A stretch of DNA of 55,315 nucleotides from Circinella umbellata. Its lineage: Eukaryota; Mucoromycota; Mucoromycetes; Mucorales; Lichtheimiaceae. Positions 34,217 to 45,505 of this stretch are shown one piece after another. Made by a program: the position numbers and the translations under genes. The stretch lies in the NCBI GenBank assembly GCA_025093555.1, contig JAIWNF010000116.1, positions 1 through 55,315 of the forward strand. Reading direction: 5' to 3'. The notes below the pieces were generated by a model. It saw only the letters and a program-made list of their open reading frames with translations, was not told the origin of the DNA and made no database searches. Numbering within the stretch: the stretch's first letter is position 1; the number at the start of each line of letters is the position of its first letter.

Positions 34217-34830
34217 ATCATATAAAAATCATATATACGTACCTTTTACAACTATTTGTGTAGGGGTCAGTTTCTGAAGATGCAGTAGTGACAGAAGGTT
34301 CATAAGTAGCAGAAATACACCTAATTTTCAAGAATACCGTACAAAAAATACTGACATATTGAATTTAGATGAAGAAGAAGAAGAAATTATTACAAGATAA
34401 GAAATTACCTTTGACTACTCACCTTTAATTAATTTTGATTCCACAGCTACAAGAATACCTGACAAAGTTTTAGATCAAAATACTATTATTATGCAAGCTT
34501 TGTGTTACCAACTAGGTAATACTGTGACCTTTATCTTATATCGTTCAATATGAAATAAAGATATTTATAAAGATATATTTATTACCATGAAAGTGTCAAA
34601 AAGAAATACTAGTGAAAACTGTTCGAATGCATACTTTTAATATAACGCAAAAAATAAAAAAGATATGATATAACGGTCAGTAGACTTTTTATCAATTTCA
34701 AAGATAAAATGATAGTTAAATTTATATAAAGAGGTTTTACAAGGAAGAAATCACAATATCAAAATGTACACGTGTGTTTATAGTTAATAAAGATAAATGA
34801 GTGAAACAAAAATAAAATAAAAAAAACAGT

Positions 34831-36791
34831 CTATCGTAATTCATATTGTTCTCGTGTATGGTTTTTGTTAATACTCAAATTATCATCACTATCACTATCA
34901 ACATGATCCCGATAATTAGTCATAGCACCATCAACCATTAAAATAGGTGTACTTTCAGCAACCATGCTATACATTGGTTCTCGTGAATGACGATGATGTT
35001 GATGATTTAAATCATTCTCATCGTTATTATCCAACATGCCTTCTAACTCCTGGTCATGAACATCTTTACGTGCTTGTCGAGTAGCTCGCTGTATTTTCAA
35101 CCAATTGTATAAAGCGATACCAAATAATGTGATACATAAGCCAATAGAGTTGATAATAGTTAAAATATCACCAAATACGAGTGTTGAAATAAAAATAGTC
35201 GCGACTTCCTATAATGAAACAAGAACTATCAAGTTAATCACAATATAAATCTTTTTATTCTTATCATACAAAGAAAAAGAAATCACCTTGAAGATACCAC
35301 AAACACTTAGTGTTACCACAGAAGTTCGTTTAATTAAAAAGAATTCGGCCATTATCATGCAAAATGCCAAGCAACCACCAGCAAGAATGATTCCCGTCTA
35401 TGAAGAATTTTCATAGATAAATTAAATTGACAACATTGTTCTGAAGAACAAATAAACAGATAAATGAATAGTTTACTCACGGTATGAATACCTTCTGAAA
35501 ATGAAACAAAAAATGCGCTACGGAAAATAGTTGGGTAACCTTCAACTGGAGCTGCCAATATAAATAAAATTATACCTTGTGCAGGTGCTAAAAATAAAAT
35601 GGATGCAAATGGGTTTGTTAAACCCATACTTTCCTTTCGAAGTAAAACTTCGGTTAATGCCCATCGAATACCACCACATATAGAGGCAGTCATGACACAA
35701 ATAAATCTAATTTGAAAGTTTGAATTTTTTAATACAAGATGATAATATGAAAGTAAAATTATTATTAGGGATGACATACCCAACAATTTCAAATTCGGTT
35801 TCATCTGATACCATAAGAAGTACACCAATGAGAATAATGAAAATGATACCAATAAGTTTAAAACTTGGTTTTTCAAGACGAAAAAGAAATGCGAAAATGA
35901 GGACGAATGCAAGAGTGGATGACTTGCACATTGCTATTAGGTTATAAATATAAAGAAACCATTAAAATAAACATAAAGCACTGAATTCAACGAACAAGTA
36001 TTAAACTTACTATAAAATGATAAAGTAATTGTTTTCAATGAAAAATTTGAAAGACCAATATCAAGACTCGTTGCTAATGCACAAGGAAAGACTTTTAATC
36101 TAAAGACAAATAAATATAAATATAGAGCATTTTCTTGATAAAGAAATAGTTTGTCATAGAAAATAAACATACATATAATCTTTTACACTAGGTCGTTTAG
36201 TAGGTCGTATTTTAGGTACTAAAAGTAAGGATAATCCAGCAAAAGTAAATTGTACCACCATATGAGTACTTGAAACAAAAAGTGGAAATTGGAAATTATA
36301 ATGTTCCTCAGAAAACATCCATTTGTTATATACAGAAAGAAATGTTGCAAACTGATATTATTCAATTAGATTGCTATTATCTTATATGTTTTATATGTAC
36401 TATAAAATAAAAATCATCTTTACCAAATACCTATATAACCATTATTAAACAAGGTTTTTGATATAAATATAAGTATAAGAAAATTGAAAAAGAAAAAGGG
36501 GGGTATTAACCAAAAAAAAAAAGATCATTACCAGGTTAATATCCATACTAGGTTGATTCCAGACGATTTTATTAAGGCAATGTTTTGTTGACTAAGTTTT
36601 TTTCCATTTGACTGGTCAGGTAATAACCTTTCTGATGGTAATGATAAAGGATCGTCATCTTGTAAAGTATATACATCATTTTCTATCGGAGATTGAGGTG
36701 TTGTTGTATTATCCGTCTTAATACCGTGACGATGTTCCATCGCGATATTATTTGTTGCTGTCGCGCCATCTAACGATGCTCCATGTATCAT
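34831..36791 (-). CDS. SLC35C2: SLC35C2/Ymd8-like nucleotide-sugar transporter family protein
   Basis: A drug/metabolite-transporter superfamily membrane protein of the triose-phosphate/nucleotide-sugar group, expected in the Golgi or ER membrane. Exons encode a polar N-terminal tail (start chosen at ATG 36791, MIHGASLDG); SVYNKWMFSEEHYNFQFPLF; ALATSLDIGLSNFSLKTITL; SSTLAFVLIFAFLFRLEKPS; GGIRWALTEVLLRKESMGLT; RTSVVTLSVCGIF followed by EVATIFISTLVFGD; then a long hydrophilic C-terminal tail ending at TAG 34831. The TALATSLDIGLSN, GGIRW and LTNP motifs are those I know from SLC35C2. The exon 1 to exon 2 join near 36530 does not close perfectly in frame (exon 1 ends LVWILTW; exon 2 begins FATFL), so a small intron or base error is possible there. 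An upstream in-frame ATG at 36839 would add a hydrophobic segment. Substrate unknown. Confidence 0.8.
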
Positions 36792-37186
36792 ACAGACAAA
36801 AAAAAATATTACTATGAAAAATAATAAGATAACAAACAAGGAAAAAAAAAAGACCTGTCTTTAAATTAAATTACTACTTCCAATAGAAAGGTTTAAAAAA
36901 AATGCAGCAGGCGGGGTCGCCCTTTTAGAACAGTTGGATTTCTTAGGATTCATTTATAGAAAATGTTCTATGCATCGAAATAAAAATTGATCAGGGGTCA
37001 ATTTTCTATGGGTGGTTGGATATTTTTCATCACTGTCGTCACTAGTTCGTTTAACAATAGAAACCAATAGGTTTTTATTTTCTCAAATAATAATAATCAA
37101 ATCAATCAAATTTATAAAATAATTGTTTCTTTTTTAATTATAAAAAATAGATGTTGTTTTTGTTTCTTCTTTAAAGGAAGTAATCT

Positions 37187-38548
37187 TCAGCCTTCTTCTT
37201 CTTCATAGCGTCGTCGTGCCTACAAATATAATAAAGAGAGACCCACAACAAAAATGAATTAAATGAAAAATATGATAAAAAGATAACTACCATTTCTTTA
37301 GCTCGGTCTTTATAGCTGTCTGAACCATTCATAGTGGTGGATATACTTCGTTTAGAGTGTACTGCACCTAGACCAACGCCTTGGGCATATTGCTCTGCAG
37401 CTATAGGATTCACAATACCAGCTGCATCTTTACCGAGACCTTCACCACGTCGCCATCCCATTTGTTGAAGCATACGTGCTCCAACATTATCGTCTGTAAT
37501 CGGTTTTTCTATTGATGTTATTGTTGTTGTTGTCCTGTGGGTTGTAATTCCTTGATAATTAAGTTTCATTCTCTCTCTTTTTTTTCTTACAAAAAAAATC
37601 AATTATTATTATTAAAAAAAATCTCACTTGTCTACTATAGGTTGTTGTCTTTGTACAGAAGTGGATCGTATATTACGCTTTTGTTGGGATGGTATAACTG
37701 GTTTTTCAGGTTGACCATATGCTTGTCTTCTTTCAGCTGCACGATTTCGATAATTTTGCTAAGTTTGACAAGTTGAACTTTCTGCTCTTTTATTTTTATA
37801 TATACATATATCACAAAAGAAAAGTTGTAATAAACTCAATTTATTAAATAACTTACATCAACTAAACGTTCTTCTGATTGTTCAGCATCTGTTTTAACAT
37901 GACGCATTTTCATTTTTGCTTTTTCTACACGAACAGAATCTTCAAGGTTTTTCTATAATAATAATAATAAGTTATATGTTGTTTTTGTATTGTTTTTTTG
38001 TTTTGATCATACTTTGTGTAACTCAGATACTTGTTGATGTCTTTGTAAATCTTGAATTGTTTTGAATTTTCGCTGACATAATAAACAGGCCATAAGCTTG
38101 ACATCACCAAAATCCATAGTTAATGTATTATGACTATCATTTAATCCAGTAGTTTCATCTTCATTTTTTTCAACTAGTGGTTCTTCTTTTAATTCAGCTT
38201 TCTTTTGATTCCATCGTTGAAGTTGACTATGAATCTAAAAAAAAAGAAACTTGATAGTTTAGCAAACAAAGAAAATAATTGTGACAAAGAAAAATAATAA
38301 TAAAAAACCTTTTTAGAAGCCAGAGGAACAACTTCTTTATCAGTTCGTTTTCGTTTTTTTTCAACTTCATCAGAATCAATGGATTTTGTTGTCGTTTTCG
38401 TTTCAGTTAATTGCTGTTTAGTTGATTCAATTTCTTGCTTGGGTAACTTTGCTTCCAAAGACTTTTCATTATCTCCTGAAATTTGTTCAGTTGTTAATTT
38501 TGATTTAATAACAAATTTAAAACCGGCTTGTGATTTTTGTGGATGCAT
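37187..38548 (-). CDS. RBM5/RBM10-like G-patch and zinc-finger RNA-binding protein
   Basis: Starts at ATG 38548 (MHPQKSQAGFKFVIKSK) and ends at TGA 37187-37189 (RRRYEEEEG). Order: Lys-rich N-terminal part; single C2H2-like finger LMACLLCQRKFKTIQ continuing to HQQVSELHK (about 38030-38100); YRNRAAERRQAYGQPE; then a G-patch with GARMLQQMGWRRGEGLGK and GIVNPI near 37400-37480. This finger, RAAERR and G-patch order is that of the C-terminal half of RBM5/RBM10 splicing regulators; G-patch proteins commonly bind DEAH helicases. The RRM domains of the animal proteins are absent, and Nup84 starts divergently only about 156 bp upstream, so this shorter form is probably complete. Five or six short introns. 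Confidence 0.82.
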
Positions 38549-38704
38549 TCTTTTTTTTATATTTAACTATGTAAAAGAAAAAGAGAAAGAGAAAGAGAAA
38601 AAAAAAGTTGGACAAAAAGGAAAAAACGATAAAAAAAAAAAGCTGATAGGGAAGCTTTCTCCGAACCCAACCACGTTTTCTTATTATATATATTAAACCA
38701 CTGA
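38549..38704. promoter_or_regulatory. Shared upstream region of two divergent genes
   Basis: The start codons of the RBM5-like gene (38548, minus) and the Nup84-like gene (38705, plus) are separated by about 156 bp containing an A-rich run (38574-38642) and a TATATATA stretch near 38685. The two genes probably share a bidirectional promoter. No specific factor site can be named. Confidence 0.5.
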
Positions 38705-41165
38705 ATGAACACAGAAAAAATATTAAACGCGTATGATTTCGATCTTGATTCTGCCTTTGTTGAAGTTTTAGATAGCCATCAAAATCATTTCGGAACTTCT
38801 CAATTATTAAACAATTTGTCTTCCTTGGTTCGATGCAGGTACTCAGCATAAATTGTATATACTTTCAAAATACATGTTGCTGATAATTCGAAAATATTGA
38901 TTATAATATTTCTTTTTTAGATCCAATTATCTTGAACGTACAAAGAATCGATCAAAATCTTGTGAGATAGAGTTATTGATTCAAGAACAACATGTTTGGG
39001 ATCTTCTTGAAACTGTATCAAGGTTTGTTTCTATTGTTTTTTTTTTACTATAATGATAATACAGAAGAGTGGTTTTCCATATATAAAAAGCATTTGACAA
39101 CTGACTTAGATAATATATATAGGATGAAGCCTTCAGATTCATTAGCAGTTCGATATTCAGTGAGTTAAAAAGGAACCTTTTTGATGTAATGGATTGATAT
39201 TATCCTCTAACCCCCCTTTTTTTAAAAGAAAATGAAGACATTTATTGAAAATTTACCAACTTCAAAACCATTATCGAAAAGCAACGATAGTCTCAACAAA
39301 AAAATATTCCAAAGTCTCCGTCATGGTAATACTAAAGAAGCTATTAGTTTATCAGAAAGAGAGAATGAACCATGGCGAACAATGCTTCTTACAAGACATG
39401 TAGATGATATTCATCGAATAAAAGGTCTGTATATATTATTATACAATCAATTTTTCTTTTTCTTTTTTTTTACTGATAAATAAAAAAAAATAGATGGTTA
39501 TCTAGTTGAATGGTTACCAGATCAGCGAACAGCATGGCGTGAAACCAATGGATTAATACAATCTCAAGTAAATGAAAAAAAAAAGAATTGAAATAATAAG
39601 GTTGATTTTTAACAAGTACTAAGTATATATATCTATTATAGGATGAAGTGGATCATTATGAAACAGCAGTAAATGGGATTATAATGGGTGATATTAAACA
39701 AGTAAGTTTCTATTTTGACTTTTTATTTATTTATTTTATTATCGTCCAGAAAAAAACGAATTCTTGACAATAAATAGGTACTACCCGTATGTCATTCATG
39801 GGAAGATGTAGTATGGGCATATTACAATACACAGGTGGTAAAATCAATAGATGATCAAATATATGAATCGAAAGATCAATCATCATTCTTGTTGAATAAT
39901 GAATATGTCAAATTGGCCAAGGAGAAGGATAATAGTGAAAGGTAAACAACTTATTTGCAACTATAATAAAGACGAGAATAATATCTATTAACGAATAATA
40001 ATTTAGCAATACTGGTATTTTATTTTTTCATAATGCTATTTTAGCAATTCTATCTGATCATATTTCACAATTTATTACCAACGTTGATATAACTACAAGG
40101 TAAAAACTGGTTTGGAGCATGGGGATGAAATAGTTTAATTAAAAAAAAACTAAATATATATATAATAGTTTCGATATCCACACGCGTGAACTTGTATTAC
40201 GATTTATATCTGCTTTAATTATATATTATCATGAACATATGAATAAACCTTTAACAGATCGAGTATATAAAATCCTTCGACAATATGCAGAATTGAATGG
40301 AAAAAGAAATACACTCAGAGTATGTATTATTTCCTACAAAATAAAATGAAAAAAATATACACTAAACTAATCATTCAATAAATTATAGCCCAAAGTACTT
40401 TCTTATTATGCAGCCTATTTACCCCAGACATTACAAATAGATCTTGTTTCCAAGTTTTTCTCTAGTACGGTTAAATGGCAAATGATAATTTTATCCGTAC
40501 AATATTGATTTACCAACAAAAATAAATTACTACTGTCTCGTTTGTTAGACTATGACTGGGATGAGGATGAACAATCAATATTATACGATATGGGAAGACA
40601 ATTTAATTTGAATATAATTTGTATTGCAAGAAGAACAGCAGCAAATGAAATCGATATATTTTTAAAAGAAGAGGTATTTTCTTTTTCCATCACTTTTTAA
40701 AAAAAAATCATTTATTAATAATATTATTAATAACATATAGACTTCAAAAAAACGAATAATGTCTCGAGCCATACGATTTGAAGATGATATCTCCGAACGT
40801 GCTAAGCGGTGCTTACGATCTTTTAAATGGTTATTAATGGACGAGACCTTGTATTTTGATGCAGTTTGTTTTGCAAACCAGCTTATCCGCCATGCATTAG
40901 GTATACGCGTAAAAAAAAAAAACTTTAATTTTTTTTCTAAATTTGTATTATGCATTAACCAACTTTTTTTTTACACCGTGTATGCTCCGCGCCACTCCTT
41001 TCTTTAGCCATGAGTAATAATCAATTGGCAGAAGAGATTCTTACTATTTTACCTGTTTCGATTACAAATGTCTGTGTACTACAATCACAAGAAAAAGTTC
41101 CATTATTAAATGAATTGAATGAACTTGAAAATTATCGACATTTATTACTAGGAGATAATCTTTAA
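38705..41165 (+). CDS. NUP84: Nuclear pore complex protein Nup84/Nup107
   Basis: A scaffold nucleoporin of the Y-shaped (Nup84/Nup107-160) complex at the nuclear envelope, mostly alpha-helical. Starts ATG 38705 (MNTEKILNAYDFDLDSAF) and ends TAA 41163-41165 (LLLGDNL) with about ten short introns. Diagnostic stretches: LRHGNTKEAISLSERENEPW then RTMLL; FFFHNAILAILSDHISQFI; LVLRFISALIIYYHEHM; YYAAYLPQTLQIDLVSKFF; RCLRSFKWLLMDETLYFDAV. The frame from 40390 to 40680 contains an in-frame TGA at 40506-40508. An alternative frame over 40460-40525 reads ANDNFIRTILIYQQK without a stop, so a pair of one-base errors could explain it. I keep it as a CDS because all other joins hold. Confidence 0.8.
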
Positions 41166-42452
41166 AGAAAAAAGGACATTGTAAAATAAATAAAAAATAT
41201 TATTATTCTTGATGCTATGCAAATCATTTTCCTATTCTTTTTAGTAGGAATATCATATATTATATATCATAATAATCATAATATGGGCTCATGAATAAGA
41301 ACTAGCCTTACCTTTTTTTGCTATTATACCGACTTTCAATAATATAAGCAGTAATAATAAGGTCGTACAATGACAAGTTCCGCAACTATTCTTTTTTTTA
41401 TTTTGAGACCACATTAAAGTTCATGCATTTCATTATTTACGCAATAAGCACTAAAAATGGACATAACGGTACGTAGCATAAACGGTATCCCATGAAACTA
41501 GTAACATAGGAACCACACTACTGGTTTCTTACTTTATTCGTATTGGTGTTGCATTTTATTTTGTTTTTAGTTGGTTTATAAATGTACTAATTAGTAACTG
41601 ATGACGATCTTCTTTTTCATATGGTTATCATATAACCAATAATAATAAGATTGAAAAGGAGTTTATTGTGGTGCATTAGTGACATGTTATTTGTAGTAAA
41701 AGAACACAAGGAAGAAAATCTTTAAAAAGTGAGATAAGAACTGAATAATAATAATGAACGAACGAGTGAACAATATAAGAGAAAAAAAGAAGCGTATGAA
41801 AATATATATTTATTTTATATTTTATTTTATTTGCACTTGTTAAACCCTGGTCGTATATAATAACTATTTACAAAATGCTGAGCAATAAAAAAAAAGATAT
41901 TACATATCTTCTTTGTAATATAAGTGAAATTAGTTGATTGGGTCCACATCATTTCGGGTAAGAACTTGGCCCGAGTTGTTGTCTTATAATGAGTGAGAAA
42001 ATAAAAAGGTGTGGCGGGTATACGGAGAATCAACATATAATTATTTGCAGTTAAATTAACCACAAGATGATCAACCGTTTTTCCGGGTCAATTTATTTTA
42101 TGTTATAGATTATTTAGGGTTGTACCATATGCAGTGAAAATATAAAGAGAGCATATACACACACAGCAGATTTATAGGAGCATAAATTTTACTATTTTTA
42201 CCTTAAATTATATAAATTATCCCAAAACATGCAAGAATAACCCACTAAAGCTTGGCAAAAATGAAATACCGACACTCTTTTTCTATAATCTTGCCCATGA
42301 CATTAACCATTTATGGATAAAATATTTTTAACTCTCAAAAAAAAAACATTCTGTGATAGGCAATCAAAAAAGCTATAAAAGAGGGTTCATTTGGAGGTCC
42401 TGTCTTTCAGGAACATTAATTTTTTACTTTCAATAAATTTATAGCAACAAAA
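41166..42452. other. Intergenic, no recognisable gene
   Basis: AT-rich spacer between Nup84 and CipC. TATAAAAGAGG near 42376-42386, about 70-80 bp before the CipC start, resembles a TATA box. No other feature is supported. Confidence 0.5.
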
Positions 42453-42988
42453 ATGTAAGTATTATATTCAATTTGTAGAGGGGAGAGTTCAGTTTTAGTT
42501 AATGTTGGTCAAATATATGTAAAAATAACACTTTTCTTTTTTTTTTTAATCTTGAAGGGGTCTTTTCGATAAATTCAGCTCTGATCACGAAGAAGTTCAC
42601 AAGGAAGACAAGCACGAAGGTTCTTTCACTCACGAATTGATTGCTGGTGCCGCTGCTTACCAAGCTGCTAAGGCCTACAATGAACACTGTGAAAAGGAAG
42701 GCAAGCCTCAAGATCATGCTAAGGCTAAGCAATTTCTCGCTGGTCTTGCCGGTGGTGTTGTTGACAAGTTGTAAGTAGAAAAAAGATGTGTAAATTGGAG
42801 GGGATGATATAAGCAGTGTATATATAATGTGATTCTTTCAACTGAATATATTCACTAACAATGTTTATCTCTAATTTTTTAATAATAGGATCGAAACTAA
42901 GGGTTTGGATGCTCTTGACAAGATCAAGGCCAAGAGACACGCTGAAGAACAATTGGAGAATTACTATGACTCTGAACTTAAGCACTAA
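42453..42988 (+). CDS. cipC: CipC-like small stress-response protein
   Basis: A fungal CipC family member (named for a concanamycin-induced protein); biochemical role unknown, usually abundant and stress-responsive. Three exons: 42453-42454, 42558-42770, 42889-42988. The start codon itself is split: AT at 42453-42454 joins G at 42558 to give ATG GGT CTT TTC, protein MGLFDKFSSDHEEVHKED. It then reads THELIAGAAAYQAAKAYNEH, FLAGLAGGVVDKLIETK and ends AEEQLENYYDSELKH at TAA 42986. Length is about 104 aa, as expected. Codons are strongly biased to C-ending forms (GCC, AAG, GAC) compared with neighbours, which suggests high expression. Both introns have GTAAGT donors. Confidence 0.88.
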
Positions 42989-43702
42989 AAAAGATCCTAA
43001 CTTCCCTTTCCATCCAACCTTTCCCGAATGATTTTTACATCCTTTTTTCCCTCCAAATACCAGCCGAACAATTTTTTTCATAATGTTGTTGTATCATAGT
43101 TCGTCCCCACCAAAATAAATAAAAAAGATACCAAACACGGTTATCTAAAGAAAAAAAATCATTGCTTATATTTTTTTTGTGTTGTAAATGGGAACTAAAA
43201 TAAACTTGACGGTAAATAAACAAAAAAATACGTACATCTAAAATAATGATCAGTCCCGTCATCTTGAAAAAAAACTGTTTTGTTACGCGTCATCGTGTGA
43301 GTATAATCCAGGCTCACATACACACAAAATGCTGCAAGTTATTCTCACCTGTGGAACTTGGGAGTTGGAAACACAGTTAATAACAATATCATAAACATGT
43401 TCAGCAGCATGATGATTATAGAAGCCAATAAAAACCATTTCAAACATGTTCGTGTATGTTAATATTTTATGTTAGATTATTTTACTATTTAAAGTTTAGC
43501 TATAAAATTGTTTATTTGTTATTTCCTGTTATAACGTTTCATGTTACGCCTACATATATTTTGACGAGAGTCATTAAAATAGAGTTAATGTACTTAGTGT
43601 CTTTACTTTACTGGGAGGGTTAAAACTTTTCCTGAACAATACATAGTGTAATGACTTTATGCCTGATATAGTAGCTGTTAAAAGAAAAAAGAAATGTACG
43701 TA
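42989..43702. other. Intergenic, no recognisable gene
   Basis: 3' flank of the CipC-like gene and AT-rich spacer. ORFs here are antisense shadows or low complexity. Confidence 0.5.
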
Positions 43703-44515
43703 CAGAGGATCCCCGTTAATTACATAGGGCCATTTTCCATTTTTTTTTTGTGAAAATAAAGGGGTGTGAAAATTAACGGATACTATGAAATTTTTCTCAT
43801 ATATTGAATACTTCAGCTCACTACTGAATACCTTTTATTGTATCAGTTAATGAATCAATTTTATACGATTCTTCTTGATGCATTTTTGTAACTATTTCTT
43901 TTTTTTTATTTGAGCAAGTCTATAACTCTTTTTTTTTGAAAAAAAGTTATATATAGTGCAAAGATAATTTATTTTTTATATTATTACATTTTTTCATCTT
44001 TTTCTTTTCATTTTTCTATATTTTGACGTTATATATACCAAAGCAAAATAACAGTAGCCAAATCTAACGTTGGCTTGAAAGCTGAACAGTATAGTATTCT
44101 GGCCGAGAAAAAAAAACTTACCCCACAAACCATGACAAACTGATCGCTAGCATTATGGGCTAAAAATTAATTCAAGTTGTTTAAGGCACCTGATATTAGT
44201 ACTATATTCAAAGACTTGAAACGAGAAAAACAAGAAGAGAATAAACATTGAATAAACTCTTAAGAAAAAGCATGTAAATGGCGTAATGAAAAAAGTAACC
44301 CATCCTGTATACTAATTTAATTATAATCCTTATATTTATCACATAATTTTCTTTTGATTTACATATCGTTAAGGATTAAATGCCGCCAAGTGCTGTGAAA
44401 GTGAAATTAAGGGGGATGTGAAAATTTTCTTATGTTATTTTTACCATTCCTTCATTTTTTGTGAAGTTATTGAGGTGTGAAAATTAACGGATATGAAATT
44501 AACGGGGATGCTCTG
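43703..44515 (+). mobile_element. Pogo/Tc1-mariner-type element with HTH-only remnant, copy 2
   Basis: TIRs CAGAGGATCCCCGTTAATTA and, at the right, AACGGGGATGCTCTG ending at 44515; TA on both sides (43701-43702, 44516-44517). It aligns along its whole length with 21050-21894, including the helix-turn-helix remnant (VGLKAEQYSILAEKK, about 44060-44120), which here lacks a start codon and has further frame damage. It is a deletion derivative that moved as a unit. Confidence 0.85.
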
Positions 44516-45074
44516 TAATAGTTTGACAATTTTATATCTAAAATTTATCTAGCAGATTTCTAAAAACTACTAAAGAAGACTTTTTACGCACTTTATTTTT
44601 TAAGCTTGATATATATTTATATATCATTTTTCGGTTTGTTTGCAGTGAAAATCTATTACGTAGACTTATAATTATGCTTATTGGGCGTTTTCAACAACTT
44701 TGTCATATTTATAAATAAAGACTTGTATATGCTACTTTTCGTTAAAGACGCCAAGATTCTATCCGATCCGTCAGAAAATGGAAAATAAATAGTTTAGTAA
44801 AAGCGTATTATGGCTTATAAATGGATTATAAAAGTAAAATCAATTATATATACGTATTAACCTTATTACAGTTGATTCAAGTGCATATGAGTAACATTGT
44901 TTTATGGATACTCAAGCTTTAGCTACTTCATATTGCTTTTTTGTCATTATTATTTAATTTATTATTTTTTACGCCAAGATCTGCATTATATATTGCTTTA
45001 TATTTTTTCTCCGAAAAAGAAACTTAAAACGATAGGTATCTTTAGTAAGGATTGAACTGATTATATGTTAAATC
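44516..45074. other. Intergenic, no recognisable gene
   Basis: AT-rich spacer between the pogo-like element and the hAT element. Confidence 0.5.
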
Positions 45075-45082
45075 TAGGGATC

Positions 45083-45200
45083 CTCATGAGAACCGAAGAA
45101 CCGGAACCGAACCGGAACCGAACCGAGAAAAGTCGAGACGGTTCTATGGAAGGAACCGACCGGAACCGACTCGGTTCTCCATGGAAAGAACCGAGAACCG
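45083..45200. repeat. Left subterminal GAACCG cluster of the hAT element
   Basis: About twelve GAACCG or CGGTTC hexamers in 118 bp, many as direct repeats GAACCGGAACCGAACCG, plus inverted copies around CGGTTCTCC. Confidence 0.9.
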
Positions 45201-45505
45201 ACATTATAATTTAGCAGATGTGTGATTCCTGACATTATGGTTGAGAAAACATTAATTGCAAAAATAAAACATAATTATAAATAGCGTGGAATTCTTTTAT
45301 ATAAAGTGTAAGCTGTTAAATAAGAGAAGCGTACGGATTTTATTGAATATGTATTGGAAAAAAAAGTATAGCAATAATAGTAAAGATAATAGTAATGGAA
45401 AAAAATAATAATGGAAAGAATAATAATGGAAAGAATAATAATAAAAAGAATAATGATAATAAAAGAAAGGGAAAGAGCAATGAAAAATAGTATAATAAAA
45501 AGAGG

